NCBI GenBank assembly: GCA_017652105.1
Contig: JAGCBP010000005.1
Span: forward strand, 1 to 35,529
Reading direction: 5' to 3'
DNA: 35,529 nucleotides
From: Candidatus Saccharimonadota bacterium
Lineage (GTDB): Bacteria; Patescibacteriota; Saccharimonadia; Saccharimonadales; Saccharimonadaceae
Part shown: positions 15,112-22,564 of the stretch, piece by piece
Layout of the letters: every line of letters begins with the position of its first letter
Position numbering within the stretch: the stretch's first letter is position 1
Notes under the pieces: generated by a model
Database searches by the model: none
The model's input: the letters and a program-made list of their open reading frames with translations, nothing else
Told to the model about the DNA's origin: nothing
Program-made: the position numbers and the translations under genes

Positions 15112-15602
15112 AATTCTAATTTTTCGATTTGGCTTTGAACAAGTCGGATTCTCTCTTCGTACTCCCTAATTTCTTTTTCGGCTTCGAAAACTGCACCTTG
15201 AAAACACAAAGAGACGAAGATAAAAATACAAGCGAGGATCAGAGAAACCATAGCGCTACTAGAACCGCGTTTGGTTATGAATAGGATAATCGCCATTAAG
15301 CTAGTGAGAGAAAAGGCGACTAAAGATAGTGTACCCAGCATGGCGTAGATTTTGTCATCTATTATTTTTTGGGCCCTATTTATTTTTTTCCTATATCCAG
15401 CTATTTCGGCTCTTTTCTGATCTATCTTCCTCTGACGCTTAGCTAACATACCTTCTCTTCGCCTCGAAACCGCATTCTTTTCTTTCCGTTTTTCGCTTGC
15501 AATTTCGTTTGCTCTCTGACGGAAGACATCCACCTCACGCTTTTTGACGGCGTTTTTGTAGCTATCAGATGCTTCAAGCTTGTTTTTTTGCTTCGTTGCC
15601 AT
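15096..15602 (-). CDS. Coiled-coil protein with two membrane segments, 168 aa
   Basis: An unrecognised protein. Residues 15-85 form a highly basic, Arg/Lys/Glu-rich coiled coil. Two hydrophobic segments follow at about 88-110 and 116-138, and then an acidic C-terminal helix (EAEKEIREYEERIRLVQSQIEKL). Both coils would lie on the same side of the membrane, presumably the cytoplasm, so the protein looks like a hairpin anchor with helical arms. AAAGGGGGTG precedes the ATG at 15602. It has its own promoter and terminator. An organising or scaffold role is possible but not shown. Confidence 0.78.
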   Translation of the reverse strand: MATKQKNKLEASDSYKNAVKKREVDVFRQRANEIASEKRKEKNAVSRRREGMLAKRQRKIDQKRAEIAGYRKKINRAQKIIDDKIYAMLGTLSLVAFSLTSLMAIILFITKRGSSSAMVSLILACIFIFVSLCFQGAVFEAEKEIREYEERIRLVQSQIEKLELPSHR

Positions 15603-15634
15603 ATCAACACCCCCTTTTTAATGTGCTTTTTATT

Positions 15635-15663
15635 ATTATAGCATAAAAAGTTTATTTTGTCTA
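15635..15663 (-). promoter_or_regulatory. Promoter of the coiled-coil gene
   Basis: Minus strand TAGACA (15658-15663), a 17-base spacer, TATAAT (15635-15640) preceded by TATGC. Confidence 0.75.
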
Positions 15664-15712
15664 GATAGATTTTTTATTTACCCTTATGTTTTGTTTTTTT
15701 GAGGTTTAGTGG

Positions 15713-15718
15713 TAGAAT
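15713..15718 (+). promoter_or_regulatory. -10 box TAGAAT, leaderless type
   Basis: Six bases before the ATG at 15725. Confidence 0.55.
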
Positions 15719-15724
15719 AAAAGT

Positions 15725-16468
15725 ATGAAGAAGGAGAGTGATAAAAAAGGCAAAAATAAAAACGGTGGGATGAAGGTGCGTTCGCAAAAAATAAAATCGA
15801 GATTACTTCGGTCTTATTACGGTAATCCGATGAAAGATATGAAGTTGATTGCTATTACGGGCACCACTGGCAAAACTATCGTGGCGCATTTTGTACACGA
15901 GATTTTGAGGGCTACCGGCGAACAAGTGGCGGTATTCGCCTCTGATCAGCCATTCAAAATGGGGGTTTTGCATAAGTTTTTGTCTGATGCATGGAAAGCG
16001 GGAGCTAATTATGTAATTGTGACTGTGCCGGCAGAGGGGCTTAGAGATAACGTCTTTTATGGGCTTCCGGTAGAAGTCGCGGCGATGACAAACTTTGTGA
16101 CAGCCGGACTCAAAGACATGACACCAGAGGAATACATTGAGAATGAAAAAGTTCTCTTTAATATGAAACCAAACCTAGTAGCTCTAAACCATGATGATAT
16201 CAATTACGACACCTTTAAGGACTTTAAAGGAGTGAGAGAGACTTTGGATTTTGGAAACACTGGCACAGGAGTAAAAGTTTTGAACTCCAAACTTTATCCT
16301 AAGGGTACAGAAGCCACCATGTCTATCCGTTCGGATATTGAGACTGTAGCTTCGTTTGTATCTGGAGAAACCGTGGTATCTTATATGGCGTGTGCAGTCG
16401 CGATTGGAGTACTGCTGGGGATTGATACAGAAAAAATTCTTGACGGAATCGCTAATTACGAAGCTTAG
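15725..16468 (+). CDS. MurE-like protein reduced to the central domain, catalytic residues lost
   Basis: A 247-residue protein corresponding to the ATPase domain of Mur ligases. The P-loop survives as GTTGKT at 46-51 (GTNGKT in the neighbour). Against the full MurE next door, EVTSH becomes TVPAE, the TNLTHEHLDYH stretch becomes TNFVTAGLKDM, and the lysine that is carbamylated in active enzymes aligns with a glutamate in YIENEKVLF. The C-terminal amino-acid-binding domain is absent. It may bind ATP but is unlikely to ligate. The basic N-terminus (KKESDKKGKNKNGGMKVRSQK) may touch membrane or nucleic acid. It converges with murE and overlaps its end by 17 bases. It could be a pseudoenzyme regulator of MurE or a relic. 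Confidence 0.8.
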   Translation: MKKESDKKGKNKNGGMKVRSQKIKSRLLRSYYGNPMKDMKLIAITGTTGKTIVAHFVHEILRATGEQVAVFASDQPFKMGVLHKFLSDAWKAGANYVIVTVPAEGLRDNVFYGLPVEVAAMTNFVTAGLKDMTPEEYIENEKVLFNMKPNLVALNHDDINYDTFKDFKGVRETLDFGNTGTGVKVLNSKLYPKGTEATMSIRSDIETVASFVSGETVVSYMACAVAIGVLLGIDTEKILDGIANYEA

Positions 16469-17705
16469 TTAGTAAATTTCTTACCACTTTACTATCTTCA
16501 AAATCATGGGGACCATCAGCTCTCAAAATAGTTTTTTCATGGCCTTTACCGAGGATGAGGACTAAGTCACCTTTTTTGGCCTCATTTAAGGCTAGCTCAA
16601 TAGCTCTGCCTCGGTCCAACTCTTTGATGAGATCTTTTCCAAGGGTTTTACCCTGTTTTTCAGCGCCTTTGATGAAGCCTTCGGCGATCTTTTCGGGATC
16701 TTCATCACGAGAGTCATCTTCAGTGATAATGACTAAATCGGAGTATTTAGCAAGAATTGCACCCCTAATTGGTCGGGTAGAAGGATCGCGCCGGCCAGCG
16801 CCACCGTGGACAGAGATAATCCTGCCTTTGTGGTCTTTAACTGATTCAAAAACTTTTTCCAAAGCATCTGGGGCGTGAGCATAATCGACGATTACGGTAA
16901 AATCTTGGCCTTCGTTAATAATATTCATCCGACCCTCAACAGATTCCAGGGTTTTGATGCCATTTTCGATCTGTTCGTTTGAAAGACCTAGTTTCTTGCC
17001 GGCAAGCGCCGCTGCCATAGAATTATAAACATTGAATTCGCCGGGGATTTTAGTCTCAATTTTTATATCACCAAGTGAATATTTCACACCGTCTACACCA
17101 AGTTTAACGTCTGACGCCCGATTTTGGCCATTTTTTATACCATATGTGATATAATCTCTCGAGAGTTTTTGGTAGTAGAGGCTCGCGGGGTCATCGGCAT
17201 TTAGAATACTAAACTTGGCTTTTTTGAATAATTTACCCTTGGCAGCACGATATTTAGCAAAAGTTTTGTGGTAATCCAGATGCTCATGCGTGAGATTAGT
17301 AAAAATAGCAATTTCAAAGGGAATACCTAACGTCCTAAACTCGGCTAGAGCATGAGAAGTAACTTCTAGAACTAGAAATTTAGCGCCGGAATCCGCAATT
17401 TTTTTGATACGCTTATTTAGAGTAATGGCGTCCACTGTAGTCATGTGACCAAGCTCAGGCTCTAATTTTTCAACACCCCACGCCACTGTAGTCATGAGAC
17501 CCGTTTTGAAGCCGGCTTGATTCAACATATGCCAAAGCATAAAACAGGTACTAGTCTTGCCATTAGTGCCAGTCACGCCAATAACGCGAAGTTTTTTGCC
17601 CGGCCAATGATTTTTGGTGCCAGCAATGAGGCTTTGAGCATAGTGGTACGGGAGAACAGCGTCGTTGTAGAAGGGGAGTTTTTCTAGCTTAGTCTTAAAA
17701 CTCAT
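16452..17705 (-). CDS. murE: UDP-MurNAc-dipeptide ligase MurE, without the usual N-terminal domain
   Basis: Adds the third amino acid to the peptidoglycan stem in the cytoplasm. It is 417 aa, against 480-500 for typical MurE; the missing part is most of the N-terminal uridine-binding domain. Residues seen: P-loop GTNGKTS at 46-52, EVTSH at 114-118, TNLTHEHLDYH at 136-146, the carbamylated-lysine position K156 in YRAAKGKLF, and the C-terminal VDYAHAPDAL and GGAGRRDPSTRP. The specificity loop reads DDSR (330-333), where DAP-adding enzymes have DNPR, so the diamino acid is uncertain. The start overlaps the permease stop (ATGA), making it the third gene of an ABC transporter operon. Confidence 0.9.
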   Translation of the reverse strand: MSFKTKLEKLPFYNDAVLPYHYAQSLIAGTKNHWPGKKLRVIGVTGTNGKTSTCFMLWHMLNQAGFKTGLMTTVAWGVEKLEPELGHMTTVDAITLNKRIKKIADSGAKFLVLEVTSHALAEFRTLGIPFEIAIFTNLTHEHLDYHKTFAKYRAAKGKLFKKAKFSILNADDPASLYYQKLSRDYITYGIKNGQNRASDVKLGVDGVKYSLGDIKIETKIPGEFNVYNSMAAALAGKKLGLSNEQIENGIKTLESVEGRMNIINEGQDFTVIVDYAHAPDALEKVFESVKDHKGRIISVHGGAGRRDPSTRPIRGAILAKYSDLVIITEDDSRDEDPEKIAEGFIKGAEKQGKTLGKDLIKELDRGRAIELALNEAKKGDLVLILGKGHEKTILRADGPHDFEDSKVVRNLLTKLRN

Positions 17706-18931
17706 ACGTAATGCCTTAGGGAATCAATCGGTTTCTTGCAGGAAGCTTTAAGAGCTGGATAAGTACCAAAGATAACGCCTACAGCAATAGTAGTAACAAT
17801 AGTGATGGCTACGATTTGCCAGCTAATGAACGGACTAAACGGTGTGACTAGGGAAACCAAGAAAGCGACAAAATATCCCAGAAAAACACCTAGGACGCCG
17901 CCAATAGCAGAAAGGATAAGCGCTTCAAACATAAACTGCATTAGAATATTTTGCCCAGAAGCGCCGACAGCTTTTCTGATACCAATTTCGTGAGTGCGCT
18001 CAGATACTGATACGAGCATAATATTCATTACTCCGATGCCGCCAACTACAAGAGAAATGCCGGCGACAAGAGCAAGCAAAGTAGAGATAATATTCAAAAG
18101 ATTGCTGGCCGGATGAGAGATAGAGTCGCCATAAGAAACCGAGAAGTTGGTGTCGCCATAACGATTGTCTTTTAGAGCTTTTACGATGTTTTCTGAGATA
18201 GGCTCTAGCAAACTAGTATTGAGCGCCCTGGCATTAATCTGTTGAATTTGAGTAGAACCCATGAGTTTATCCATGGTGTTGATATTGATAAACAGTACAT
18301 TGTTAAAATTAACATTATCAAAGTTAACAGATTCTTCGATTTCATCCAACACGCCAATAATAATAAACCGCTGCCCTTGAAAAGTAAGAGTCCGCCCAAC
18401 TGGATTTGAGGTCTTATATAGATTGAGGGCTAGATTATGCCCGATAACGGCGGCGGTGTCACTATTTTTTTCGTTGAGAAAGACGCCATACCTGAGTGCA
18501 AGAGGTTCGATAGTATTAAATTCCGGCGTGGTGCCAAGAATAGTGGCGGAGGGGACGGTATTTTCTTCGTTTGAAAGGGTGTTGGTGGAAATAGCAATCG
18601 GAGCAGTGGCGGTAACACCCTCTACTTCTGAGACGGTAGAAATGTCGGCGAGAGTAAGGCTGCTTCTTTCAAAAGAGTTGGCCGCAGTGAGTTCTTCCAC
18701 GATGCTGGTAATAGAATCTTTATTGTGAGACGGACGAATTACGATAAGATCGGCACCGATATTTTTGGTTTCACCTTTAATGAGATTAGAAATGCTACCA
18801 GTAAGGCTCAGTATCAAGATGATACTAGCAATACCAATGGCGATACCAAGACAAGTGAGAAAAGAGCGAGTGCGATTTTGTTTGATGGAAGCACGAGCCA
18901 ATCTGATGTGAGTGCGGACGAGTAATGACAT
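17702..18931 (-). CDS. MacB-type ABC transporter permease
   Basis: A 409-residue permease of the MacB/LolC/FtsX class. One N-terminal membrane helix lies at about 25-48. A large extracytoplasmic MacB-PCD-like domain follows, to about residue 280. Three C-terminal helices make up the FtsX domain, which contains VVGGIGVMNIMLVSVSERTHEIGIRKAVGA, the coupling-helix signature of the family. These proteins move lipids, peptides or drugs across, or out of, the membrane by mechanotransmission rather than by a central channel. The substrate is unknown. It is translationally coupled to the ATPase (TAATG) and to murE (ATGA). This order suggests a cell-wall-related job, which is inference. Confidence 0.92.
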   Translation of the reverse strand: MSLLVRTHIRLARASIKQNRTRSFLTCLGIAIGIASIILILSLTGSISNLIKGETKNIGADLIVIRPSHNKDSITSIVEELTAANSFERSSLTLADISTVSEVEGVTATAPIAISTNTLSNEENTVPSATILGTTPEFNTIEPLALRYGVFLNEKNSDTAAVIGHNLALNLYKTSNPVGRTLTFQGQRFIIIGVLDEIEESVNFDNVNFNNVLFININTMDKLMGSTQIQQINARALNTSLLEPISENIVKALKDNRYGDTNFSVSYGDSISHPASNLLNIISTLLALVAGISLVVGGIGVMNIMLVSVSERTHEIGIRKAVGASGQNILMQFMFEALILSAIGGVLGVFLGYFVAFLVSLVTPFSPFISWQIVAITIVTTIAVGVIFGTYPALKASCKKPIDSLRHYV

Positions 18932-19734
18932 TATTTTTCCTCCTCTGGGTTGATTTCGCTGCTGATGGTACGGGAAATTTTGCGAGCGCGGCGTTTTTTA
19001 GCTTTGACTTCTATAGGCTGGGGGAGATTATGATCTGCCACAGTCTTGACGTCGGTGTCGATCTGGCCATCGAGCATATTAATGACTCTAGTGGCATAGA
19101 CTGTAAGGGAAGGATTGTGGGTAACCATGATGATAGTATTGCCCTCTTCATGAATAGCCCTCAACTCTTCCATCACAATACTGGACGAACGAGAGTCTAG
19201 ATTGCCAGTAGGCTCATCTGCTAAAATAATCTCTGGATCCGAAACAATGGCGCGCGCAATCGCTACACGCTGTTTTTGCCCGCCGGAGAGCTGGTCCGGG
19301 CGGTAGTATTCTCTTTCGTTCAGGTGAAAACGCTTAAGAGCATTTGATGCGGCTTTGAGTCTAACCGTACGCGGACGATTGACATAGACTAGAGGTAGCG
19401 CAACATTTTCTATGACAGTTAGGTTTTGGATGAGGTTAAAATCTTGAAAAACAAAGCCAATTTTCTTGGCGCGAAGCCGGGCTTGGCGACGAGCTGAGAT
19501 ATCTGATACGTCTTCGCCGTTTAAGAGATATTCTCCTTCAGTGGAACGATCCAAAAGCCCAATAATATTAAGAAGGGTAGTTTTGCCGCAACCGGAGGGG
19601 CCCATGATCATAATAAATTCGCCGCGTTTTACTTCTAAATCAAAATCTTTGAGTGCATAAGAGGTAGTGTCACCGTAACCATAACGTTTAGTGATGCCGT
19701 TTAGCTTGATAATTGTATTGTCTAGAACGCTCAA
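18931..19734 (-). CDS. MacB/LolD-type ABC transporter ATP-binding protein
   Basis: A cytoplasmic ATPase, 267 aa, that drives the adjacent permease. Walker [10 protein letters not shown] is at 45-53, signature LSGGQ at 149-153, Walker B ILADEP ends at 175, and the D-loop NLD and H-loop THNPS follow. The last 40 residues form a basic then acidic tail ([24 protein letters not shown]) that is not part of the usual domain. It starts at TTG with GGGAGA upstream; I see no better start in frame. A TGC-TATAAT promoter at 19764-19769 gives a leader of about 20 bases. First gene of the ATPase-permease-murE operon. Confidence 0.94.
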   Translation of the reverse strand: MSVLDNTIIKLNGITKRYGYGDTTSYALKDFDLEVKRGEFIMIMGPSGCGKTTLLNIIGLLDRSTEGEYLLNGEDVSDISARRQARLRAKKIGFVFQDFNLIQNLTVIENVALPLVYVNRPRTVRLKAASNALKRFHLNEREYYRPDQLSGGQKQRVAIARAIVSDPEIILADEPTGNLDSRSSSIVMEELRAIHEEGNTIIMVTHNPSLTVYATRVINMLDGQIDTDVKTVADHNLPQPIEVKAKKRRARKISRTISSEINPEEEK

Positions 19735-19763
19735 AATGCTCTCCCGTTTTTGTTGTTAAGTCA

Positions 19764-19769
19764 ATTATA
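19764..19769 (-). promoter_or_regulatory. -10 box (TGCTATAAT) of the ABC-murE operon
   Basis: Extended -10 on the minus strand, about 30 bases before the TTG start at 19734. Confidence 0.65.
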
Positions 19770-19793
19770 GCACGATTCGGGGGTTTTTTATAC

Positions 19794-19821
19794 TTGATTT
19801 TTCTCTTAAATATGCTATAAT
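19794..19821 (+). promoter_or_regulatory. Promoter of the transglutaminase-like gene
   Basis: TTGATT (19794-19799), a 16-base spacer, TATAAT (19816-19821) preceded by TATGC. It is back to back with the ABC operon promoter. Confidence 0.7.
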
Positions 19822-19870
19822 TTTGATATATAGGACGTTTTGGTTTTTGTACTTTTATAAGGAGGTCATT

Positions 19871-20470
19871 ATGCGTAGTTTTAATTCATACATGGCTGAT
19901 AGATATTTTGCAGGAGAAATGCAGAAAAAAATTTTTCTTTTGAATCGACGTACTGGTGAGACTAGCAATTTTTGGCAGCGTAGAGTCAACCCCAGCGGTG
20001 GGTATCGTTATTTTCTCTCTGTTTTAGCTCTCCTCGGACTTAAAAGTACGGACCGTCGTTTTTGTGGCACAGTCAACACGATACAGAGAGAAGGCTATAG
20101 AGTCGAGAGAAACTACAAGCATTCTTGGGTAGAATTTATTTTCCAGGACAAGGCTTATATCTATGATCCTTTGGTGGACGGCGTAATACTCCGTAGCGCA
20201 TGGCATGATTTTTGCGATCCGCGTGAGATTACCTCTGATTTGACGCAGGAAAAATTACTACAGATGTATCTCACCGATAGGTATGCCTACAAAATCGCTA
20301 ATTCTACTTGGCAATTCAAGCCTGAAATTAAGGAGCTAGAAGATGTATCGGAAGAAAAAAATGGATACATATTTAGAGCCCTCCAAAAAGGACATCTGAC
20401 CGGGTATCTTGAAAACGAGGCTTATGATGTTGGTATGTTTATCGCGGAAGAACCAAAACTGTACTATTGA
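19871..20470 (+). CDS. Transglutaminase-like (papain-fold) protein, 199 aa
   Basis: A probable cysteine-dependent enzyme of the transglutaminase-like superfamily. Cys65 (RRFCGTVN), His84 (KHSWVEFIF) and Asp99 (AYIYDPL) are in the order and spacing of the Cys-His-Asp triad, and HSWVEFIFQDKAYIYDP closely follows the family's H-W-V-E...Y..DP pattern. Bacterial members are proteases, amidases or peptide cross-linkers. No signal peptide is visible, so it is presumably cytoplasmic or exported by another route. The start is the ATG at 19871, preceded by AAGGAGGT; a longer in-frame start at 19823 has no ribosome site. The catalytic assignment is by eye and not certain. Confidence 0.65.
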   Translation: MRSFNSYMADRYFAGEMQKKIFLLNRRTGETSNFWQRRVNPSGGYRYFLSVLALLGLKSTDRRFCGTVNTIQREGYRVERNYKHSWVEFIFQDKAYIYDPLVDGVILRSAWHDFCDPREITSDLTQEKLLQMYLTDRYAYKIANSTWQFKPEIKELEDVSEEKNGYIFRALQKGHLTGYLENEAYDVGMFIAEEPKLYY

Positions 20471-20497
20471 GGCCCCTACCTAAGTAGGGGCTTTTTC
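20471..20497 (+). terminator. Terminator of the transglutaminase-like gene
   Basis: GCCCCTAC-CTAA-GTAGGGGC followed by TTTTT. Confidence 0.9.
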
Positions 20498-20503
20498 ATA
20501 CTA

Positions 20504-20545
20504 TTTTGGCGGAAGCGACAGGATTTATAATCCTCGGTGCTCCCT
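20504..20545 (-). pseudogene. Remnant copy of a tRNA-Ser 3' end
   Basis: Bases 20504-20525 are identical to 20583-20604, the 3' end of tRNA-Ser(GGA) including CCA, 79 bases away in direct orientation. After the identity ends, CCTCGG echoes the T-stem, then similarity fades. The rest of the tRNA is absent. It is either a partial tandem duplication or an attachment-site scar. Confidence 0.7.
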
Positions 20546-20575
20546 TCAAAAACAAAATACGAGAGCAAGCTCTCG
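20546..20575 (-). terminator. Terminator after tRNA-Ser(GGA)
   Basis: CGAGAGC-TT-GCTCTCG then TATTTTGTTTTTG on the minus strand, lying between the tRNA and the remnant. Confidence 0.8.
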
Positions 20576-20585
20576 ATTTTATTTT

Positions 20586-20675
20586 TGGCGGAAGCGACAG
20601 GATTCGAACCTGCGGTAGAGTTGCCCCTACACACGCTTTCCAAGCGTGCTCCTTAAACCACTCGGACACACTTCC
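20586..20675 (-). tRNA. tRNA-Ser, anticodon GGA
   Basis: A 90-base class II tRNA with encoded CCA. The acceptor GGAAGTG/CGCTTCC has one G:U pair, the anticodon stem CACGC/GCGTG has loop TTGGAAA, a long variable arm is present, and the T-loop is TTCGAAT. It reads UCC and UCU. A TATGAT/TATAAA -10 region lies at 20681-20691. Confidence 0.95.
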
Positions 20676-20698
20676 GCATGTTTATATCATAGCATATT

Positions 20699-21379
20699 TT
20701 AGGGGGAAAGGGAAGCCTTTCTAGCGTAACGGTTGTGGCAAGAAGCTAGAAGTGCAGCTATACTAAAGGTGATTCCGGCAAACACAATGAACACCAGCGG
20801 CACGACCCAGTTGTTGCCGCCAAAAGTGAAGCCATAAAAATCGTACCAATTTTTGAGAATTACTACATTTAGAATATATGGCACCGCGTAGGCAGTTGGG
20901 GGGATAAGAGAGAACAGACAGTTTTTAAGATTAAGTTTTTCGCCGCCAGTAAAGAAAATAAGGGCAATAGCGGAAAGGAAGGGGTTGAAAAAATGAAAAA
21001 AGAACATCGGGCCCATCAGCATCTCAAAATAATTTTTGCCCTGCAGAGCTCGCCCTGGCGCGAGAAACAAAATTACGGTGATGGCGGTGAGCATAGCAGC
21101 AGAAGCGGCCACTAAATACCAAGTGATAAAACTTTTGGGAATAGACTTATTTCCTTTAAGATTCCTAGCGCCAAAAATTGCGCCAGCAAAGGCAATAAGG
21201 CCGAGAAGAATATTGCTTTGAACTGTAAAAGTAAGGATGTAAAACCAGCTCTCCTCCACATTAGTATCTACTTGGCCAGCTACGGTGCCAAAGCTGAGGG
21301 TGACATAAGTCACAATAATAGTACTAATAAAAAGGAATGTATTGATTAGCGTGAACCAAAGCGTACGTTTTTTTGACAT
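20699..21379 (-). CDS. Pr6Pr-like integral membrane protein
   Basis: A polytopic membrane protein of 226 aa with about six helices. The sequence resembles the Pr6Pr / FAR-17a-AIG1-like group of bacterial membrane proteins. It has a first helix with polar residues, a loop WFYILTFTVQSNILLGL, and a late PFLSAIALIFF..YAVPYIL..YGFTFGGNNW segment with aromatic and Gly residues near the membrane surface. No biochemical role can be assigned. The start is taken at the ATG at 21379, because TATAAT lies exactly 6 bases before it; two earlier in-frame ATGs overlap or precede the -10 box. It is monocistronic and sits just after the end of the methyltransferase gene. Confidence 0.7.
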   Translation of the reverse strand: MSKKRTLWFTLINTFLFISTIIVTYVTLSFGTVAGQVDTNVEESWFYILTFTVQSNILLGLIAFAGAIFGARNLKGNKSIPKSFITWYLVAASAAMLTAITVILFLAPGRALQGKNYFEMLMGPMFFFHFFNPFLSAIALIFFTGGEKLNLKNCLFSLIPPTAYAVPYILNVVILKNWYDFYGFTFGGNNWVVPLVFIVFAGITFSIAALLASCHNRYARKASLSP

Positions 21380-21385
21380 TTCCAT

Positions 21386-21391
21386 ATTATA
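21386..21391 (-). promoter_or_regulatory. -10 box TATAAT, leaderless type
   Basis: Six bases before the ATG at 21379; it overlaps the last codons of the upstream methyltransferase gene. Confidence 0.65.
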
Positions 21392-22526
21392 ATGATAGCA
21401 CAATTAAATTTTCTATGTGTGGAGTGTGAGGGAAGAAATTAAAAGTCTTAACTGCTTCAATATGATATTTTTCTAGCAAATTTTTGACATCGCGAGCCTG
21501 GGTAGCAGGATTGCAAGAAAGATAAATGATTTTTGGTGGAGCAACTTCTAGGAGCCGCTCTAATAATTTATGGTCGCAGCCGGCGCGAGGAGGGTCCAAG
21601 ATAACTGTCTCCGTATTGTTTATATGGTTTATGATATTTTCTGATTTATCTAAAATAGTTTTTGCAGTGCCAGCATTTTTCTCTAGTTCGCGGTAGGCGG
21701 ACTTGTCCACTTCCACCAAAGTTAGCTTGCGGTCTCTTGCGACAGAGAGGCCAATAGTGCCAACGCCGGCGTAAAGGTCTAAAACTTCATCAGTATCAAT
21801 ATATTTTTTGATTTCTTTTAGAGCTAGTTCGTAAACTGGGAGGTTGATTTGAAAAAAGCCATTGGGAGAATATGAATATTCGTGGCCTAGAATAGTATCA
21901 GTAAGATTTTTAAAAACTGGGTGCGGTTGATGATTTTCGTAAAGCCCGCCGGAGACTTCACCTTTCTGGTTGCAACGCAAAAGCAGCGATTGATATTTGC
22001 GTGCCTCCTCGTGCTTTTGATTTAGTTCGTTAATAATCTCAACGGCCTTTTGAAAAATTTCTGGTCGCTCTAAAGAGGAATTTAAAACAGGGATTTTGCT
22101 ATGCGAACCGCGAGCGTGAAAAGCGGGGAAGATTCTTTGCTTTTCTTTATCGTAGTAGAGTGCATATTCCATTTTGTTGCGATAAAAATAGTCTTTGCCG
22201 TCAGTAACAATTTCTGGCGACTCAATATTAATACCGTGCTCGCGAAAAATTTCTTGAACGAGAAGCGATTTTTGTTTTAATTCATACTCATAATTTAAAA
22301 TTTGCCAGGGAGAAGTGGACAAAAAGTGAGCATCTTTTGGCTCCACACGATATGACGAAGGATTTTCTATAGCAGTAGCGATAGCCTCAGTGTAAGAAGG
22401 TTTGTTTTTGGCGATTTGATATTCTGTGACTGTTTCGCCAGGGAGAGCGTTCCAAAAAAAGAACTTCTTGCCATCTTTGCTTGTGGCAAGGGCGAAGCCG
22501 CCGGGAATCAATTTTTCACACTGCAT
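21387..22526 (-). CDS. RlmD/TrmA-type RNA 5-methyluridine methyltransferase
   Basis: A SAM-dependent uridine-C5 methyltransferase of the TrmA/RlmD family, 379 aa. Seen: FFQINLPVYE, SAM motif I DLYAGVGTIGL, DPPRAG, and the catalytic cysteine in LSCNPATQARD near the C-terminus. The region where RlmD carries a [4Fe-4S] cluster (CGGC..Q) reads LSTSPWQILNYEYELKQK, with no cysteines, so the cluster has been lost. The N-terminal TRAM domain is short or partial. Whether the target is 23S rRNA or tRNA is not decidable here. The ATG at 22526 is preceded by TATAAT 10 bases upstream, a leader of only a few bases. Confidence 0.88.
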   Translation of the reverse strand: MQCEKLIPGGFALATSKDGKKFFFWNALPGETVTEYQIAKNKPSYTEAIATAIENPSSYRVEPKDAHFLSTSPWQILNYEYELKQKSLLVQEIFREHGINIESPEIVTDGKDYFYRNKMEYALYYDKEKQRIFPAFHARGSHSKIPVLNSSLERPEIFQKAVEIINELNQKHEEARKYQSLLLRCNQKGEVSGGLYENHQPHPVFKNLTDTILGHEYSYSPNGFFQINLPVYELALKEIKKYIDTDEVLDLYAGVGTIGLSVARDRKLTLVEVDKSAYRELEKNAGTAKTILDKSENIINHINNTETVILDPPRAGCDHKLLERLLEVAPPKIIYLSCNPATQARDVKNLLEKYHIEAVKTFNFFPHTPHIENLIVLSL

Positions 22527-22536
22527 TACTAGCCAT

Positions 22537-22558
22537 ATTATAACATATATTGTATAAT
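22537..22558. promoter_or_regulatory. Divergent -10 boxes between the methyltransferase and the surface protein
   Basis: Minus-strand TATAAT at 22537-22542 and plus-strand TATAAT at 22553-22558. The two start codons are only 38 bases apart, so each promoter's upstream part lies in or next to the other gene. Confidence 0.7.
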
Positions 22559-22564
22559 ATAGAT

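Noticed and set aside
20506-20724. 72-codon plus-strand ORF
   Set aside because: It runs across the tRNA remnant, a terminator and tRNA-Ser(GGA) on the other strand.
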